Positions 25,102 to 34,996 of a stretch of DNA of 64,000 nt are shown here, one piece after another. The position numbers and the translations under genes are program-made. Under the pieces are notes generated by a model, which was given only the letters and a program-made list of their open reading frames with translations, was not told the origin of the DNA and searched no databases. The stretch's first letter is position 1; every line of letters begins with the position of its first letter. Source of the DNA: Eubacterium callanderi (GTDB lineage: Bacteria; Bacillota; Clostridia; Eubacteriales; Eubacteriaceae); contig NZ_FRBP01000013.1 of NCBI RefSeq assembly GCF_900142645.1, forward strand, positions 84,144-148,143, given 5' to 3'.

Positions 25102-26436
25102 TTATCTGTGATTAATGCGATCAGCTAATTTTTTAGCGGCTTCGCGTGATTTTGCCAGAATAGCTTCTTCATCAATGTTCAGCAGCTCACGGTCTTTCAT
25201 AAGAACCTTGCCGTTAATCATAGTGGTAATGACGGAGCGGCCGCACATACCAAATAGAATATGTGAATTATAATTGTCAGCGTTCATCGGGGTGGTTGGG
25301 TTGTAATCTGTTATGATGATGTCGGCAGCGGCTCCCGGGGCAAGCACACCTAATGTTTTGCCAAAAAGGCGTTTTGCGATGGCTGGGTTATTGTTAAACA
25401 GCATCTGGGGGATTTCGACCCAGGCCACATTTGGATCACAATTGAAATGTTTGTGAAGGATATTGGCGACCTTGTAGGATTCGATCATATCATTGGTGTA
25501 GCCATCTGTTCCGAGACCGATGAGAATACCGCGTTTTACAAGCTCCAGCACTGGTGGACAGCCAACAGCGTTTCCCATATTGGACTCTGGGTTATGTACG
25601 ACCATGGTGTTGGTATCTTTGAGAATTGCCATTTCTTCGCCATTGACATGAATGCAATGAACAGCAATGGTGTTTTCGCCTAAAATATTTTTATCAAATA
25701 GGCGGTTGACTACACGTTTACCATATTTTTCTAAAGAGTCATAAACATCGTCCAGTCCCTCAGCGACATGTACATGATAACCGGCGTAATCCGGTTTTTC
25801 GGCATTGCAGTAATCCAGCGTTTCGTCGGTCAGGGTAAAGGCGGCGTGCAGGCCGAGCATGCCGTGGACCATGCCGGTTTTGTCTTCATGGGCGGCTTTG
25901 ATAAAATCAATATTTTCTTTAACGGCGGCTTTCATTTTATCGGCACCGTCTCTGTCAGAAACCTCGTAGCAAAGGCTGGTACGTACGCCCAGCTCTTTGG
26001 CGACATCAGCAATTGTGAAGAGGCTGTCCTTAATCTCGCCATAGCTGGCGTGGTGATCGACCACAGTGGTAACACCCTGCTTGATACAGTCGATATAAGT
26101 ATCGTATGCGCTGTATTTATTGTCTTCGTTTGTCAGGTTGCGGTCAATGGTCCACCATTGGCCATCTAAAATATCCATGAAATTTTGAGGATTAAAGCCT
26201 TCAATGGAAAGTCCTCTTGCAAAGGTGCTGTAAATATGGTTATGGGTGTTGATCAGCCCTGGCATGATGACACCGCCTTTGGCATCAATAAATTCAGCAT
26301 CGGGATATTGTGTTTTCATTTCTTCCGTAGAAGCAACGTTTACAATTTCATTACCTTCCACCGCGACACAACCATTATCTAAATACGTGTTCTTTTCATC
26401 TCGGGTAATTAACCGACCATTTCCAATTAAAATCAT
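25102..26436 (-). CDS. ssnA: SsnA-type aminohydrolase
   Basis: A 444-residue amidohydrolase of the SsnA/chlorohydrolase group. The metal site shows NTHNHIYS (about residues 60-67), VHVAEG, AVHCIHVNGEE and GTDGYTNDM. These enzymes deaminate or hydrolyse heterocycles such as guanine derivatives. SsnA accompanies YgfK and the selenium-dependent hydroxylase across many genomes. It is first in the minus-strand operon, with AAGGAG before the ATG, and is transcribed divergently from the YheO-like regulator at 26819. Which heterocycle it acts on cannot be read from sequence. Confidence 0.9.
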   Translation of the reverse strand: MILIGNGRLITRDEKNTYLDNGCVAVEGNEIVNVASTEEMKTQYPDAEFIDAKGGVIMPGLINTHNHIYSTFARGLSIEGFNPQNFMDILDGQWWTIDRNLTNEDNKYSAYDTYIDCIKQGVTTVVDHHASYGEIKDSLFTIADVAKELGVRTSLCYEVSDRDGADKMKAAVKENIDFIKAAHEDKTGMVHGMLGLHAAFTLTDETLDYCNAEKPDYAGYHVHVAEGLDDVYDSLEKYGKRVVNRLFDKNILGENTIAVHCIHVNGEEMAILKDTNTMVVHNPESNMGNAVGCPPVLELVKRGILIGLGTDGYTNDMIESYKVANILHKHFNCDPNVAWVEIPQMLFNNNPAIAKRLFGKTLGVLAPGAAADIIITDYNPTTPMNADNYNSHILFGMCGRSVITTMINGKVLMKDRELLNIDEEAILAKSREAAKKLADRINHR

Positions 26437-26468
26437 TGTTTTCTCCTTGATTATTATTATTTTGAATG

Positions 26469-26498
26469 GATATAGAAAATGGTGTGTTTTTCTATATC
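26469..26498. promoter_or_regulatory. Hairpin/operator in the ssnA leader
   Basis: GATATAGAAAA (26469-26479) and TTTTCTATATC (26488-26498) form a perfect 11-bp inverted repeat with an 8-base spacer, 33 bases upstream of the ssnA start on its template side. It could be an operator or an mRNA structure. Confidence 0.5.
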
Positions 26499-26703
26499 AC
26501 GGATGAATACTGCAAAACATTGAATATGCGAAGGTTTTTATATGAGATGCAGCAACCTTTTAATAGACTTGCAAGACAATAATACTTTATTATCCTAAAG
26601 ATAATTTATCATGTTTTAAAACAAAAAGCAAGCCTTTTTTAAAAAAAATTATTAAATCTATTTTGGCAATATAATAAATTTTTATTTTTTTTAAAAACAG
26701 GGG

Positions 26704-26779
26704 TTGCGCTTCTTCAAAAATGGTGTTATGATAGACACATAAATCAAACAAATTGTCAGGTAACCTGATAAACTGTTTG
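26704..26779 (+). promoter_or_regulatory. Promoter and 35-bp palindromic operator of the purine operon
   Basis: TTGCGC (26704-26709) is 17 bases from TATGAT (26727-26732). Just beyond the predicted start lies an imperfect 35-bp palindrome (26745-26779). Its centre TCAGGT-A-ACCTGA is perfect, and its outer arms CAAACA/TGTTTG match; 14 of 17 half-site positions agree. It sits ahead of the YheO-like regulator gene and between the divergent ssnA and ygeX operons. Confidence 0.65.
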
Positions 26780-26818
26780 GTTAATTGAAAAAGTCGATAT
26801 GCGAAGGAATTAATTAAG

Positions 26819-27475
26819 ATGCAAGGAGAAACACTGAATTTATTAAAAAATTTGGCCCATGGCATTGCTACCCAGTTTGGCAGCAACTGTGAAGTGGTAG
26901 TGCATGATCTTACAACTGAAAATAAAGAGAGCACGGTTGTCTATATAGAGAATGGACATGTTACCAACCGCAAGCTGGGAGACGGGCCCTCCCATGTGGT
27001 GCTGGAAGCTCTGAAAAAAAGCCCCGAAGATTTACAGGATCATCTGGATTATATGACAAAAACGGCAGATGGCAAAATTTTAAAATCGAGTACGGTTTAT
27101 ATCAGAGATAAAGGCAATAAGGTTATTGGTATCTTTTCGATTAATTATGACATTACAGGCTTATTGATGGTGGAGAACTCACTTCAGTCTCTTATCGGAA
27201 CCCAAAAAGAAAAAGAGGAAGAAGTGGAGAACATTCCTACAAATGTTAATGACTTACTGGACGATCTGCTTGAGCAGTCTGTTCGACTGGTTGGAAAGCC
27301 GGTGGCCTTAATGAACAAAGAGGATAAGATCAAGGCGCTTAAATTTTTAAATGATGCCGGAGCTTTACTGATCACCAAAGCAAGCGAAAAGCTGACAGCT
27401 TACTTTGGGATATCCAAGTACACGCTGTACAGCTATATAGATCAGAGCAGTTCTGATCCATCAGAAAAGAAATAG
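26819..27475 (+). CDS. YheO-like PAS plus helix-turn-helix transcriptional regulator
   Basis: A 218-residue protein. Residues 5-120 resemble the YheO-type PAS sensor (LAHGIATQFGSNCEVVVHDL; then STVYIRDKGNKVIGIFSINYD). Residues 155-215 form a C-terminal helix-turn-helix (FLNDAGALLITKASEKLTAY, then GISKYTLYSYI). It is encoded divergently from ssnA and ahead of ygeX, so it probably controls both operons, perhaps sensing a purine or breakdown product. A paralogue lies at 34349. The operator candidate at 26745-26779 is in its own leader. Activator or repressor role is not decidable here. Confidence 0.85.
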   Translation: MQGETLNLLKNLAHGIATQFGSNCEVVVHDLTTENKESTVVYIENGHVTNRKLGDGPSHVVLEALKKSPEDLQDHLDYMTKTADGKILKSSTVYIRDKGNKVIGIFSINYDITGLLMVENSLQSLIGTQKEKEEEVENIPTNVNDLLDDLLEQSVRLVGKPVALMNKEDKIKALKFLNDAGALLITKASEKLTAYFGISKYTLYSYIDQSSSDPSEKK

Positions 27476-27533
27476 GCGAAGACCATCACGGCCCTGAAAA
27501 CAATTTAGTATTACACTTTAACAGGAGAGAACA

Positions 27534-28745
27534 ATGGAAAAAATCAAATGGGTATCCAATGAGATGCCAAAAACGGACGATAAGGAATTATCGGTGATGT
27601 CCATCGAATCGGTTAAGAAGGCGAAAGCTTTTCATGAAAGCTTTCCGCAGTATTCACAGACGCCGCTTGTAAAGCTTGACAAAATGTCAGAGTATCTGGG
27701 CATCGGAAGTTTGTTTGTGAAAGATGAATCTTACCGTTTTGGTCTCAATGCCTTTAAGGTTTTAGGTGGTTCCTTTGCGATGGCGAGGTATATTGCACAA
27801 AAGCTGGGCAGAGATGTCTCTGAGCTGGACTATGATTATCTGACGTCCGATAAACTGAAAGAAGAATTTGGACAGGCCACTTTTTTTACAGCTACTGACG
27901 GTAACCATGGACGTGGCGTTGCGTGGGCGGCTAATAAACTCGGACAAAAGGCAGTCGTCTATATGCCGAAAGGCTCCAGCCCGATTCGATTGGAAAACAT
28001 TTTAAAAGAGAACGCGGAGGCGTCCATTACAGATGTAAACTATGACGAATGTGTCCGTATAGCGGCGGCTGAAGCAGAAAAAACAGAAAACGGCGTGGTT
28101 GTTCAGGATACGGCATGGGATGGCTATGAAGAAATTCCCGCCTGGATCATGCAGGGCTACGGGACAATGGCGCTGGAAGCAGCTGAGCAGTTAAAAACTG
28201 CTGGCTGTGAACGTCCGACACATATTTTTATTCAGGCAGGTGTTGGATCCCTGGCCGGAGCAGTACAAGGATTTTTCGCAAACCTGTTCCCGGGAAACTG
28301 CCCTACAACGGTTGTAGTTGAAGCGGATGAAGCAGCCTGCTTATATAAATCGGCCTCTGCTGGAGACGGTAAGATCCGTTTTGTGGATGGAGATATGCAA
28401 ACGATCATGGCCGGTTTGGCCTGCGGTGAGCCGAACACCATATCATGGGAAATTTTGAAAAATAACAGCTCCTTTTTCGTTTCCTGCCCGGACTGGGTGG
28501 CGGCAAAAGGTATGAGAATGCTGGCGGCGCCGGTGAAAGGGGATACGCCTGTAACCTCCGGTGAGTCCGGAGCGGTATCCATGGGCTTAATTGCAACTTT
28601 AATGGAAAGCGATGACTATAAAGATCTGAGAGAGAGCATGGGTCTGGACCATAGTTCTAAGATCATCATGTTCTCAACTGAAGGGGATACAGATCCCGAA
28701 AATTACCGCGCTATTGTCTGGAATGGCGCACACCCATCAATTTAA
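27534..28745 (+). CDS. ygeX: Diaminopropionate ammonia-lyase
   Basis: A 403-residue PLP enzyme of the YgeX family, which converts 2,3-diaminopropionate to pyruvate and two ammonia. The PLP lysine is K75 in [11 protein letters not shown]. The phosphate-binding glycines include [15 protein letters not shown] and [17 protein letters not shown]. Length and motifs are standard. In this context it is the last carbon step, giving pyruvate from the purine skeleton; that placement is inferred from the cluster. CAGGAGAG precedes the ATG, and 22 bases separate it from ygeY. Confidence 0.93.
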   Translation: MEKIKWVSNEMPKTDDKELSVMSIESVKKAKAFHESFPQYSQTPLVKLDKMSEYLGIGSLFVKDESYRFGLNAFKVLGGSFAMARYIAQKLGRDVSELDYDYLTSDKLKEEFGQATFFTATDGNHGRGVAWAANKLGQKAVVYMPKGSSPIRLENILKENAEASITDVNYDECVRIAAAEAEKTENGVVVQDTAWDGYEEIPAWIMQGYGTMALEAAEQLKTAGCERPTHIFIQAGVGSLAGAVQGFFANLFPGNCPTTVVVEADEAACLYKSASAGDGKIRFVDGDMQTIMAGLACGEPNTISWEILKNNSSFFVSCPDWVAAKGMRMLAAPVKGDTPVTSGESGAVSMGLIATLMESDDYKDLRESMGLDHSSKIIMFSTEGDTDPENYRAIVWNGAHPSI

Positions 28746-28767
28746 ATTAATCAGGAGGCAAATAAAA

Positions 28768-30078
28768 ATGGATTTTGAAGCAATCAAAAAAGCGGCACAG
28801 GGTTATGAAGAGGATATGACAAAATTCCTCCGCAATATTGTTAAAAACCCGGGTGAAAGCTGTGATGAGGAAAAGCATATTAATACCATTGCTGAAGAAA
28901 TGCGTAAGCTCGGTTTTGACAAAGTGGAAATTGACCCACAGGGGAATGTCTTGGGATATATGGGAACCGGCGATACCCTGATCGGTTTTGATGCTCATAT
29001 AGACACCGTTGGCGTTGGCAATATGGATAACTGGGATTTCGATCCCTATGAAGGCTTTGAATCGGATAGCGAAATCGGGGGGCGTGGAACCTCTGATCAG
29101 CTTGGGGGGATTGTGTCCGCTGTATATGGCGCTAAAATTATGAAAGACCTGGGTATGCTGAATGATAAATACAGCGTGCTGGTGACCGGTACAGTTCAGG
29201 AAGAGGATTGCGATGGTCTGTGCTGGCAGTATATCATCAATGAAGACAAGGTCCGTCCCGAATTTGTCGTTTCTACCGAGCCGACAGATGGCGGTATTTA
29301 CCGTGGACAGCGTGGCCGCATGGAAATCCGGATCGACGTTGCGGGTGTCTCTTGTCACGGATCAGCTCCGGAGCGTGGCGACAACGCCATTTATAAAATG
29401 GCGGATATTCTCCAGGATGTCCGTGCCCTTAATGAAAATGATGCTGAAGAAGGTACGGAAATCAAGGGTCTGGTTAAAATGCTGGATGAAAAATACAATC
29501 CGGAGTGGAAGGAAGCCCGCTTCTTAGGCCGTGGTACTGTCACCACTTCGGAAATCTTCTTTAGCTCACCAAGCCGCTGTGCAGTAGCGGATGGCTGTTC
29601 GGTTTCTCTGGACCGCCGTATGACTGCCGGGGAAACCTGGGAAAGCTGTCTGGAAGAAATCCGCAATCTGCCAAATGTAAAAAAATACGGGAATGATGTG
29701 AAGGTTTCGATGTATGAATATGACCGTCCTTCTTACACCGGATGTGTTTATCCGATCGAATGCTATTTCCCAACATGGGTTATTCCGGAAGACCACAAGG
29801 TTACTAAAGCATTGGAAGAAGCTTACAAGGGAATGTACGGTGAAGAACGCATCGGCTCTTCTGAGACAGTGGCAGAACGGAAAGCCCGTCCGCTGACAGA
29901 TAAATGGACTTTCTCAACGAATGGTGTGTCCATCATGGGACGTAACGGTATTCCGGTAATTGGTTTTGGCCCTGGAGCAGAAGCGCAGGCTCATGCACCA
30001 AACGAAAAAACCTGGAAACAGGATCTTGTGACCTGTGCCGCTGTTTACGCTGCTTTACCGACTGTTTACACCAAATAA
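28768..30078 (+). CDS. ygeY: YgeY family selenium-metabolism-linked peptidase/amidohydrolase
   Basis: A 436-residue member of the M20 metallohydrolase superfamily. The metal-site motifs are [36 protein letters not shown] and the late [17 protein letters not shown]20 enzymes hydrolyse amide or carbamoyl bonds of small acyl-amino acids. In the cluster it probably releases 2,3-diaminopropionate or an intermediate from a ureido compound. ATG 28768 is chosen because AGGAGG lies 8-9 bases before it, although the frame is open from 28714. Start and stop spacing indicate one operon with ygeX and ygeW. Confidence 0.9.
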   Translation: MDFEAIKKAAQGYEEDMTKFLRNIVKNPGESCDEEKHINTIAEEMRKLGFDKVEIDPQGNVLGYMGTGDTLIGFDAHIDTVGVGNMDNWDFDPYEGFESDSEIGGRGTSDQLGGIVSAVYGAKIMKDLGMLNDKYSVLVTGTVQEEDCDGLCWQYIINEDKVRPEFVVSTEPTDGGIYRGQRGRMEIRIDVAGVSCHGSAPERGDNAIYKMADILQDVRALNENDAEEGTEIKGLVKMLDEKYNPEWKEARFLGRGTVTTSEIFFSSPSRCAVADGCSVSLDRRMTAGETWESCLEEIRNLPNVKKYGNDVKVSMYEYDRPSYTGCVYPIECYFPTWVIPEDHKVTKALEEAYKGMYGEERIGSSETVAERKARPLTDKWTFSTNGVSIMGRNGIPVIGFGPGAEAQAHAPNEKTWKQDLVTCAAVYAALPTVYTK

Positions 30079-30179
30079 AAAACTTCGGCTGTGGATAAAG
30101 GATAATTTGCGACGTTGTTACTTTTATCCTGAGTTTTAAACTATAAGCATTAATTTATAAAAATCAAGGAGATTAAAAA

Positions 30180-31379
30180 ATGGATAAAACTTTACAAACC
30201 TATATCGATAAACTGAATGCGTTGAATTTTAAAGAAATGTACGAAAATGACTTTTTCCTGACCTGGGAAAAAACACCGGAAGAGCTGGAAGCTGTGTTCA
30301 CCGTGGCTGACGCTTTAAGATATATGCGTGAAAATAATATTTCTACTAAAATTTTTGAGAGTGGTCTGGGAATTTCCCTGTTCCGTGATAATTCAACCCG
30401 TACCCGTTTCAGCTTTGCCTCTGCCTGCAACCTCTTAGGTCTGGAAGTACAGGATTTAGATGAAGGTAAGTCTCAGGTAGCCCACGGAGAGACTGTGCGT
30501 GAAACTGCCAATATGATCTCCTTTATGGCAGATGTTATCGGTATTCGGGATGATATGTACATTGGCAAAGGGAACGCCTATATGCATGAAGTGGTCGATG
30601 CTGTGACTGAGGGCCACAAAGACGGTATTCTGGAACAGAAACCAACCTTAGTCAACCTGCAGTGCGACATTGACCATCCAACACAGGCAATGGCCGACGC
30701 CCTCCATCTAATCCATTATTTTGGCGGTATTGAAAACCTTAAGGGTAAAAAAGTCGCGATGACCTGGGCCTACTCCCCATCCTATGGAAAACCGTTATCT
30801 GTACCGCAGGGGATTGTCGGTCTGATGACCCGTCTGGGCATGGACGTTACTCTGGCACATCCGGAAGGATATGAAATTATGTCTGACGTAGAAGAAGTGG
30901 CTAAAAAGAATGCAGCTGAAAGCGGTGGATCTTTTACAAAGACCAACAGCATGGCAGAAGCTTTTAAAGACGCTGACGTTGTTTATCCCAAGAGCTGGGC
31001 ACCCTTCTCCGCAATGGAAGAACGGACCATCTTATACGGCAACGGTGACCAGGAAGGCATCGATCGCTTAGAAAAAGAACTGCTCGCTCAGAATGCAAAT
31101 CATAAAGACTGGGAATGCACCGAAGAGTTGATGAAAACAACCAAAGACGGCAAAGCGCTTTATATGCACTGCCTCCCAGCTGACATTACTGGCGTTAGCT
31201 GTGAAGAAGGCGAAGTTGAAGCCTCTGTATTCGACCGCTATCGTACAGAATTATATAAAGAAGCAAGCTACAAGCCGTATATTATTGCCGCTATGATCTT
31301 CCTGGCAAAGGAAAAAGATCCTCAGGCAACCTTAAAGGCTCTGGAAGAAAGAGGTATTGACCGCTTCTTTACCAAATAA
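30180..31379 (+). CDS. ygeW: Knotted carbamoyltransferase YgeW
   Basis: A 399-residue member of the aspartate/ornithine carbamoyltransferase superfamily. The carbamoyl-phosphate loop is S72-T-R-T-R76 (FRDNSTRTRFSFA). HPTQAMADALHL and the C-terminal MHCLPADITG complete the site. In ureide breakdown such enzymes run in the phosphorolytic direction, splitting a carbamoyl group off as carbamoyl phosphate. The carbamate kinase gene 81 bases downstream would turn that into ATP. The natural ureido substrate is inferred, not shown. A 101-base gap upstream holds a weak GGATAAA/TTTATCC hairpin. Confidence 0.92.
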   Translation: MDKTLQTYIDKLNALNFKEMYENDFFLTWEKTPEELEAVFTVADALRYMRENNISTKIFESGLGISLFRDNSTRTRFSFASACNLLGLEVQDLDEGKSQVAHGETVRETANMISFMADVIGIRDDMYIGKGNAYMHEVVDAVTEGHKDGILEQKPTLVNLQCDIDHPTQAMADALHLIHYFGGIENLKGKKVAMTWAYSPSYGKPLSVPQGIVGLMTRLGMDVTLAHPEGYEIMSDVEEVAKKNAAESGGSFTKTNSMAEAFKDADVVYPKSWAPFSAMEERTILYGNGDQEGIDRLEKELLAQNANHKDWECTEELMKTTKDGKALYMHCLPADITGVSCEEGEVEASVFDRYRTELYKEASYKPYIIAAMIFLAKEKDPQATLKALEERGIDRFFTK

Positions 31380-31460
31380 AAGCGAGCCGAAAAATAAATT
31401 TGAGGATGGCCGGGCCCTTTGCTCAGCCATCCATCCATTTTTCATTTAAAGGAGAAAACC

Positions 31461-32393
31461 ATGAGCAAGAAAATTGTGATCGCCCTGGGTGGAAACGCTT
31501 TAGGCAACAATTTACCAGAACAAATGGCGGCGGTTAAAAATACAGCCAAAGCCATCGCGGATTTAATAGAGGAAGGAAATGAAGTCGTTATTTCTCACGG
31601 AAACGGGCCGCAGGTCGGTATGATCAATCTGGCCATGGGTGAGCTGGCAAAGGCAGACCCTGGAAATCCGGTGGCGCCTTTATCTGTTTGTGTGGCGATG
31701 AGCCAGGGATATATTGGCTATGATCTTCAGAATGCGTTGAGGGAGGAGCTCCTTGACCGGGGAATTCACAAACCGGTTTCAAGCATTATTACCCAGATGC
31801 GCGTCGATCCTGACGATGAAGCCTTCAGCCATCCAACAAAACCCATTGGACGTTTCATGACAAAAGAAGAAGCGGACGAAATGGTTCGCGAAAGAAATTA
31901 TGATGTTGTGGAGGATGCGGGCCGGGGCTATCGGCGTGTTGTCGCCTCCCCCAAACCCGTTGAGATAATTGAAATTGAAACCGTTAAAACTCTGGCAGAG
32001 GCTGGGCAGGTCGTTGTGGCAGCCGGGGGCGGCGGAATCCCTGTTTACGCTCAGGGAAATCATTTAAAAGGTGCTGCCGCTGTAGTGGACAAGGATTTTG
32101 GAAGCTGTCTGCTGGCAAAGGAAATCGGCGCAGACTGTCTGATTATTTTAACAGCTGTCGAAAAGGTTGCCATTAATTTCGGCAAGCCGAATGAAGAATG
32201 GCTGTCTGAAATCAGTGTTGAAGAAGCTCAAAAATACGCTGATGAGGGACAGTTTGCTCCTGGCTCCATGCTGCCGAAGGTTCAGGCGGCAATGGAATTT
32301 GCAAAATCGGATTCAGACCGTTTTGCGTTGATCACTCTGCTTGAAAAAGCAAAGGACGGTATCCAGGGAAAAACAGGAACGATTATCAAATAA
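31461..32393 (+). CDS. arcC: Carbamate kinase
   Basis: A 310-residue carbamate kinase of the amino-acid kinase fold. It has IALGGNALGNN at the N-terminus, ISHGNGPQVGM and a late FAPGSMLPKVQAAMEF. It forms ATP from carbamoyl phosphate and ADP. Pairing with ygeW gives a substrate-level ATP step, valuable to an anaerobe growing on purines. ATG 31461 has AAAGGAGA 7 bases upstream; the longer frame from 31419 has no such site. A GGATGGC/GCCATCC hairpin lies at 31403-31433 between ygeW and this gene. Confidence 0.95.
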   Translation: MSKKIVIALGGNALGNNLPEQMAAVKNTAKAIADLIEEGNEVVISHGNGPQVGMINLAMGELAKADPGNPVAPLSVCVAMSQGYIGYDLQNALREELLDRGIHKPVSSIITQMRVDPDDEAFSHPTKPIGRFMTKEEADEMVRERNYDVVEDAGRGYRRVVASPKPVEIIEIETVKTLAEAGQVVVAAGGGGIPVYAQGNHLKGAAAVVDKDFGSCLLAKEIGADCLIILTAVEKVAINFGKPNEEWLSEISVEEAQKYADEGQFAPGSMLPKVQAAMEFAKSDSDRFALITLLEKAKDGIQGKTGTIIK

Positions 32394-32433
32394 ATAAGTT
32401 AAATTTTCAACAAATAACAAGAAGGAGAATATT

Positions 32434-32811
32434 ATGAGTAAAACAGTTATAAACGCAGCAAAAGCACCAGCCGCTGTCGGACCTTATTCACACGCCAATG
32501 CCGCAGGAGACACTATTTATATTTCAGGCCAGCTGGGTCTGGACCCGGAAACCGGTGTTCTGGCAGAAGGTGTGGAGGCTCAGGCTAAAACAGGTTTTGA
32601 AAATTTAAAAACCATTTTAACCGAAGTTGGTGTTTCTTTTGAAAACGTTGTGAAAACAACAGTCTTTTTAACAGACATGAATGACTTTGCCGCGGTTAAT
32701 GATATTTACGCGCAGTATTTTACAGGCGAGTATCCGGCGCGTTCCTGCGTTCAGGTTGCAGCACTGCCAAAAGGGGCTTCTTTTGAGATTGAAGCCATTG
32801 CAGCAAAATAA
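32434..32811 (+). CDS. ridA: RidA family enamine/imine deaminase
   Basis: A 125-residue RidA (YjgF/UK114) protein with the family features AAVGPYSHA, YISGQLGLDP, TTVFLTDMNDF and YPARSCVQVAALPKGA; the active-site arginine is in PARSCV. RidA removes reactive 2-aminoacrylate-type enamines. This fits the PLP lyase YgeX, which passes through such an intermediate. It lies between the carbamate kinase and permease genes. Confidence 0.95.
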   Translation: MSKTVINAAKAPAAVGPYSHANAAGDTIYISGQLGLDPETGVLAEGVEAQAKTGFENLKTILTEVGVSFENVVKTTVFLTDMNDFAAVNDIYAQYFTGEYPARSCVQVAALPKGASFEIEAIAAK

Positions 32812-32890
32812 CGATGCGTTAACACACCGTGCACAAAGTGTTCTTGGAGGGCTGCCCTTAACGGTCCTCTAAGGTCATGAGGAGAAAATC

Positions 32891-34216
32891 ATGAATAACG
32901 ATAAAGATAATGTCATTTATCAACTTAAGGGAATGCCGAAAATTAAAGAAGCGATCCCGTTGGCACTGCAGCATGTTGCAGCGATGATTGTTGGCTGTGT
33001 CACTCCAGCCATTATTGTGGCCGGTACGGGCGGCTTATCGCCGGCTGATACACGGATTCTTATTCAGGCGGCGCTTATCATCTCCGGTATCGCCACGCTT
33101 ATTCAGCTGTTTCCACCCTTCAGGAAGGTGGGCTCTGGTCTTCCAGTTATTATGGGGGTCAGCTTTGCCTATCTTCCAACCATGATTGGTATTGTCAGCG
33201 ATTATAATATTGCGACTATATTGGGCTCGCAGGTTATTGGCGGCGTTGTGGGGATACTGATTGGTATTTTCATTAAAAAGCTCCGCAAGCTTTTCCCACC
33301 GGTAGTTACCGGTACTGTGGTTTTTACCATTGGTCTGTCATTATACCCTACCGCCATTAAATATATGGCAGGGGGAGCAGGAAGTGAAAATTTTGGCTCT
33401 CCAATGAACTGGATTATCGCCATGATCACACTGGTACTGGTTATTTTCTTTAATAACTTTACCAAAGGCTTTGCCCGCCTGGCATCCATTCTTTTGTCGA
33501 TGATCATCGGTTATGTCATCGCCCTGTTCTGTGGAATGATTGATTTCACGACTGTACAGGAGGCCAGCTGGTTTATGCTGCCGGCGGTAGGGCATTTTGG
33601 ATATGAATTTCATTTGCCTGCGATTATATCCATGTCAATTTTGTTTGTTGTCAACTCGGTGGAATCCATCGGCCAGTTTTCCGCACTCAGTGTGGGTGCC
33701 ATGGACCGTGAACCTACGACAGACGAGTTGTCAAGAGGACTGATGGGCAATGGTGTCTCCAGCATTATCGGTTCAATTTTCGGTGGGCTTCCAACGTCTA
33801 CCTTTGGCCAAAATGTCGGTATTGTTGTGACGAACCGGGTTATTAACCGTGTAGTCATCGGATTTGCAGCGGGCTTTATTGTCCTGGCTGGCCTTTTCCC
33901 CAAATTTTCAGCTTTAATGATGACCATCCCGTACTGTGTACTGGGAGGCGCGACAATTTCAGTTTTTGCGACCATTACCATGACCGGGGTTAAGCTTTTT
34001 ATGCAGAGCGAACTGACTCAGAGAAATGCTACCATTGTAGGCCTGTCAGTTGCACTTGGCATTGGCATTTCCCAGGTGCCTGGCGCAATGGAGCAGCTTC
34101 CAGCCTGGATCGACAGTCTTTTCGGAGAGTCGGCCGTTGTGGTTTCGACCCTGTCTGCAATCCTTTTAAACTTAATTTTGCCAAAGAATACGCCCTTTGA
34201 AAGTGAAGATCTTTAA
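32891..34216 (+). CDS. NCS2 family purine/uracil permease
   Basis: A 441-residue membrane transporter with about 14 hydrophobic segments. Family marks are PLALQHVAAMIVG, the core SVESIGQFSALSVGAM and GGLPTSTFGQNVGIV. NCS2 proteins import xanthine, urate or uracil with protons or sodium. Its place at the end of the ygeX operon points to a purine such as xanthine or uric acid. No terminator separates it from the next regulator gene. Confidence 0.92.
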   Translation: MNNDKDNVIYQLKGMPKIKEAIPLALQHVAAMIVGCVTPAIIVAGTGGLSPADTRILIQAALIISGIATLIQLFPPFRKVGSGLPVIMGVSFAYLPTMIGIVSDYNIATILGSQVIGGVVGILIGIFIKKLRKLFPPVVTGTVVFTIGLSLYPTAIKYMAGGAGSENFGSPMNWIIAMITLVLVIFFNNFTKGFARLASILLSMIIGYVIALFCGMIDFTTVQEASWFMLPAVGHFGYEFHLPAIISMSILFVVNSVESIGQFSALSVGAMDREPTTDELSRGLMGNGVSSIIGSIFGGLPTSTFGQNVGIVVTNRVINRVVIGFAAGFIVLAGLFPKFSALMMTIPYCVLGGATISVFATITMTGVKLFMQSELTQRNATIVGLSVALGIGISQVPGAMEQLPAWIDSLFGESAVVVSTLSAILLNLILPKNTPFESEDL

Positions 34217-34227
34217 AAAAATCGACA

Positions 34228-34272
34228 CAATAATAAATTATTATTGAACTTTTCTCCAAAATCTGCGATAAT
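34228..34272 (+). promoter_or_regulatory. Promoter with overlapping palindrome ahead of the cofactor operon
   Basis: TTGAAC (34244-34249) is 17 bases from GATAAT (34267-34272). A perfect 19-bp palindrome CAATAATAA-A-TTATTATTG (34228-34246) overlaps the -35 box. It differs from the palindrome at 26745-26779, so the two regulators may read different sites. Confidence 0.65.
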
Positions 34273-34348
34273 AGGGATATAACATTTTTAAACAATGATT
34301 ATAAGCGTTCTTTGTTTATATGAATCAAAGTTCAGAAGGAGAATAATT

Positions 34349-34996
34349 ATGGCAAAAGATCTTGAATCCTACAAAGTACTGGTAGACTTTTTAGCAGATT
34401 ATTTAGGAGAAAACACAGAGGTGGTACTGCACGACCTCTCGGACTGTCAGTCATCGATTGTGGCAATCCGAAATGGCGATATCAGCGGACGTGAATTAGG
34501 GGCACCGGTTACGGACTATGGCCTTAAGCTTATTAAGAATGAGGCCTACAAAGAAGCGCCATACCGTGTAAACTATCGGGGAATGTCTCCGAGAGGCAAC
34601 ATTATACGTTCGGCAACGTATTTTATTAAGGATGATGACGGCGAGCTGATCGGTCTGCTCTGTCTGAATATGGATTGTCAGAAATTTGCGGAAGCCCGGG
34701 ATATCCTGGAATCGCTCATTACAGTTGAACCACTCAGAAAAGATGAAGAGACTGAAGAAAACTTCAATATTAATGTCAAAGAGCTGGTCATCAATAACAT
34801 GAGCCGTGTGCTGCCAAGCAATCACGGAGACCTCAGGAAAATGGGCAAGCAGGAAAAAATTGAAGTGGTTGAAAGACTTCAGGGACTTGGAACCTTTATG
34901 GTTAAAGGGACTATCTGGCACGTGGCGGACATGCTCGGCGTTTCGGTACCGACCGTTTACCGCTACCTGGCTACCATTAAGAAGGAAAATGAATAA
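34349..34996 (+). CDS. Second YheO-like PAS plus helix-turn-helix regulator
   Basis: A 215-residue paralogue of the protein at 26819. The PAS-like part (LVDFLADYLGENTEVVLHDL; SATYFIKDDDGELIGLLCLN) is followed by a C-terminal helix-turn-helix (RLQGLGTFMVKG, then MLGVSVPTVYRYLATIKK). It heads the selenium/molybdenum cofactor operon. ATG 34349 has AGAAGGAGA upstream; the frame open from 34295 lacks one. The stop overlaps the yqeC start by 8 bases. It probably tunes cofactor supply to purine use. Confidence 0.85.
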   Translation: MAKDLESYKVLVDFLADYLGENTEVVLHDLSDCQSSIVAIRNGDISGRELGAPVTDYGLKLIKNEAYKEAPYRVNYRGMSPRGNIIRSATYFIKDDDGELIGLLCLNMDCQKFAEARDILESLITVEPLRKDEETEENFNINVKELVINNMSRVLPSNHGDLRKMGKQEKIEVVERLQGLGTFMVKGTIWHVADMLGVSVPTVYRYLATIKKENE

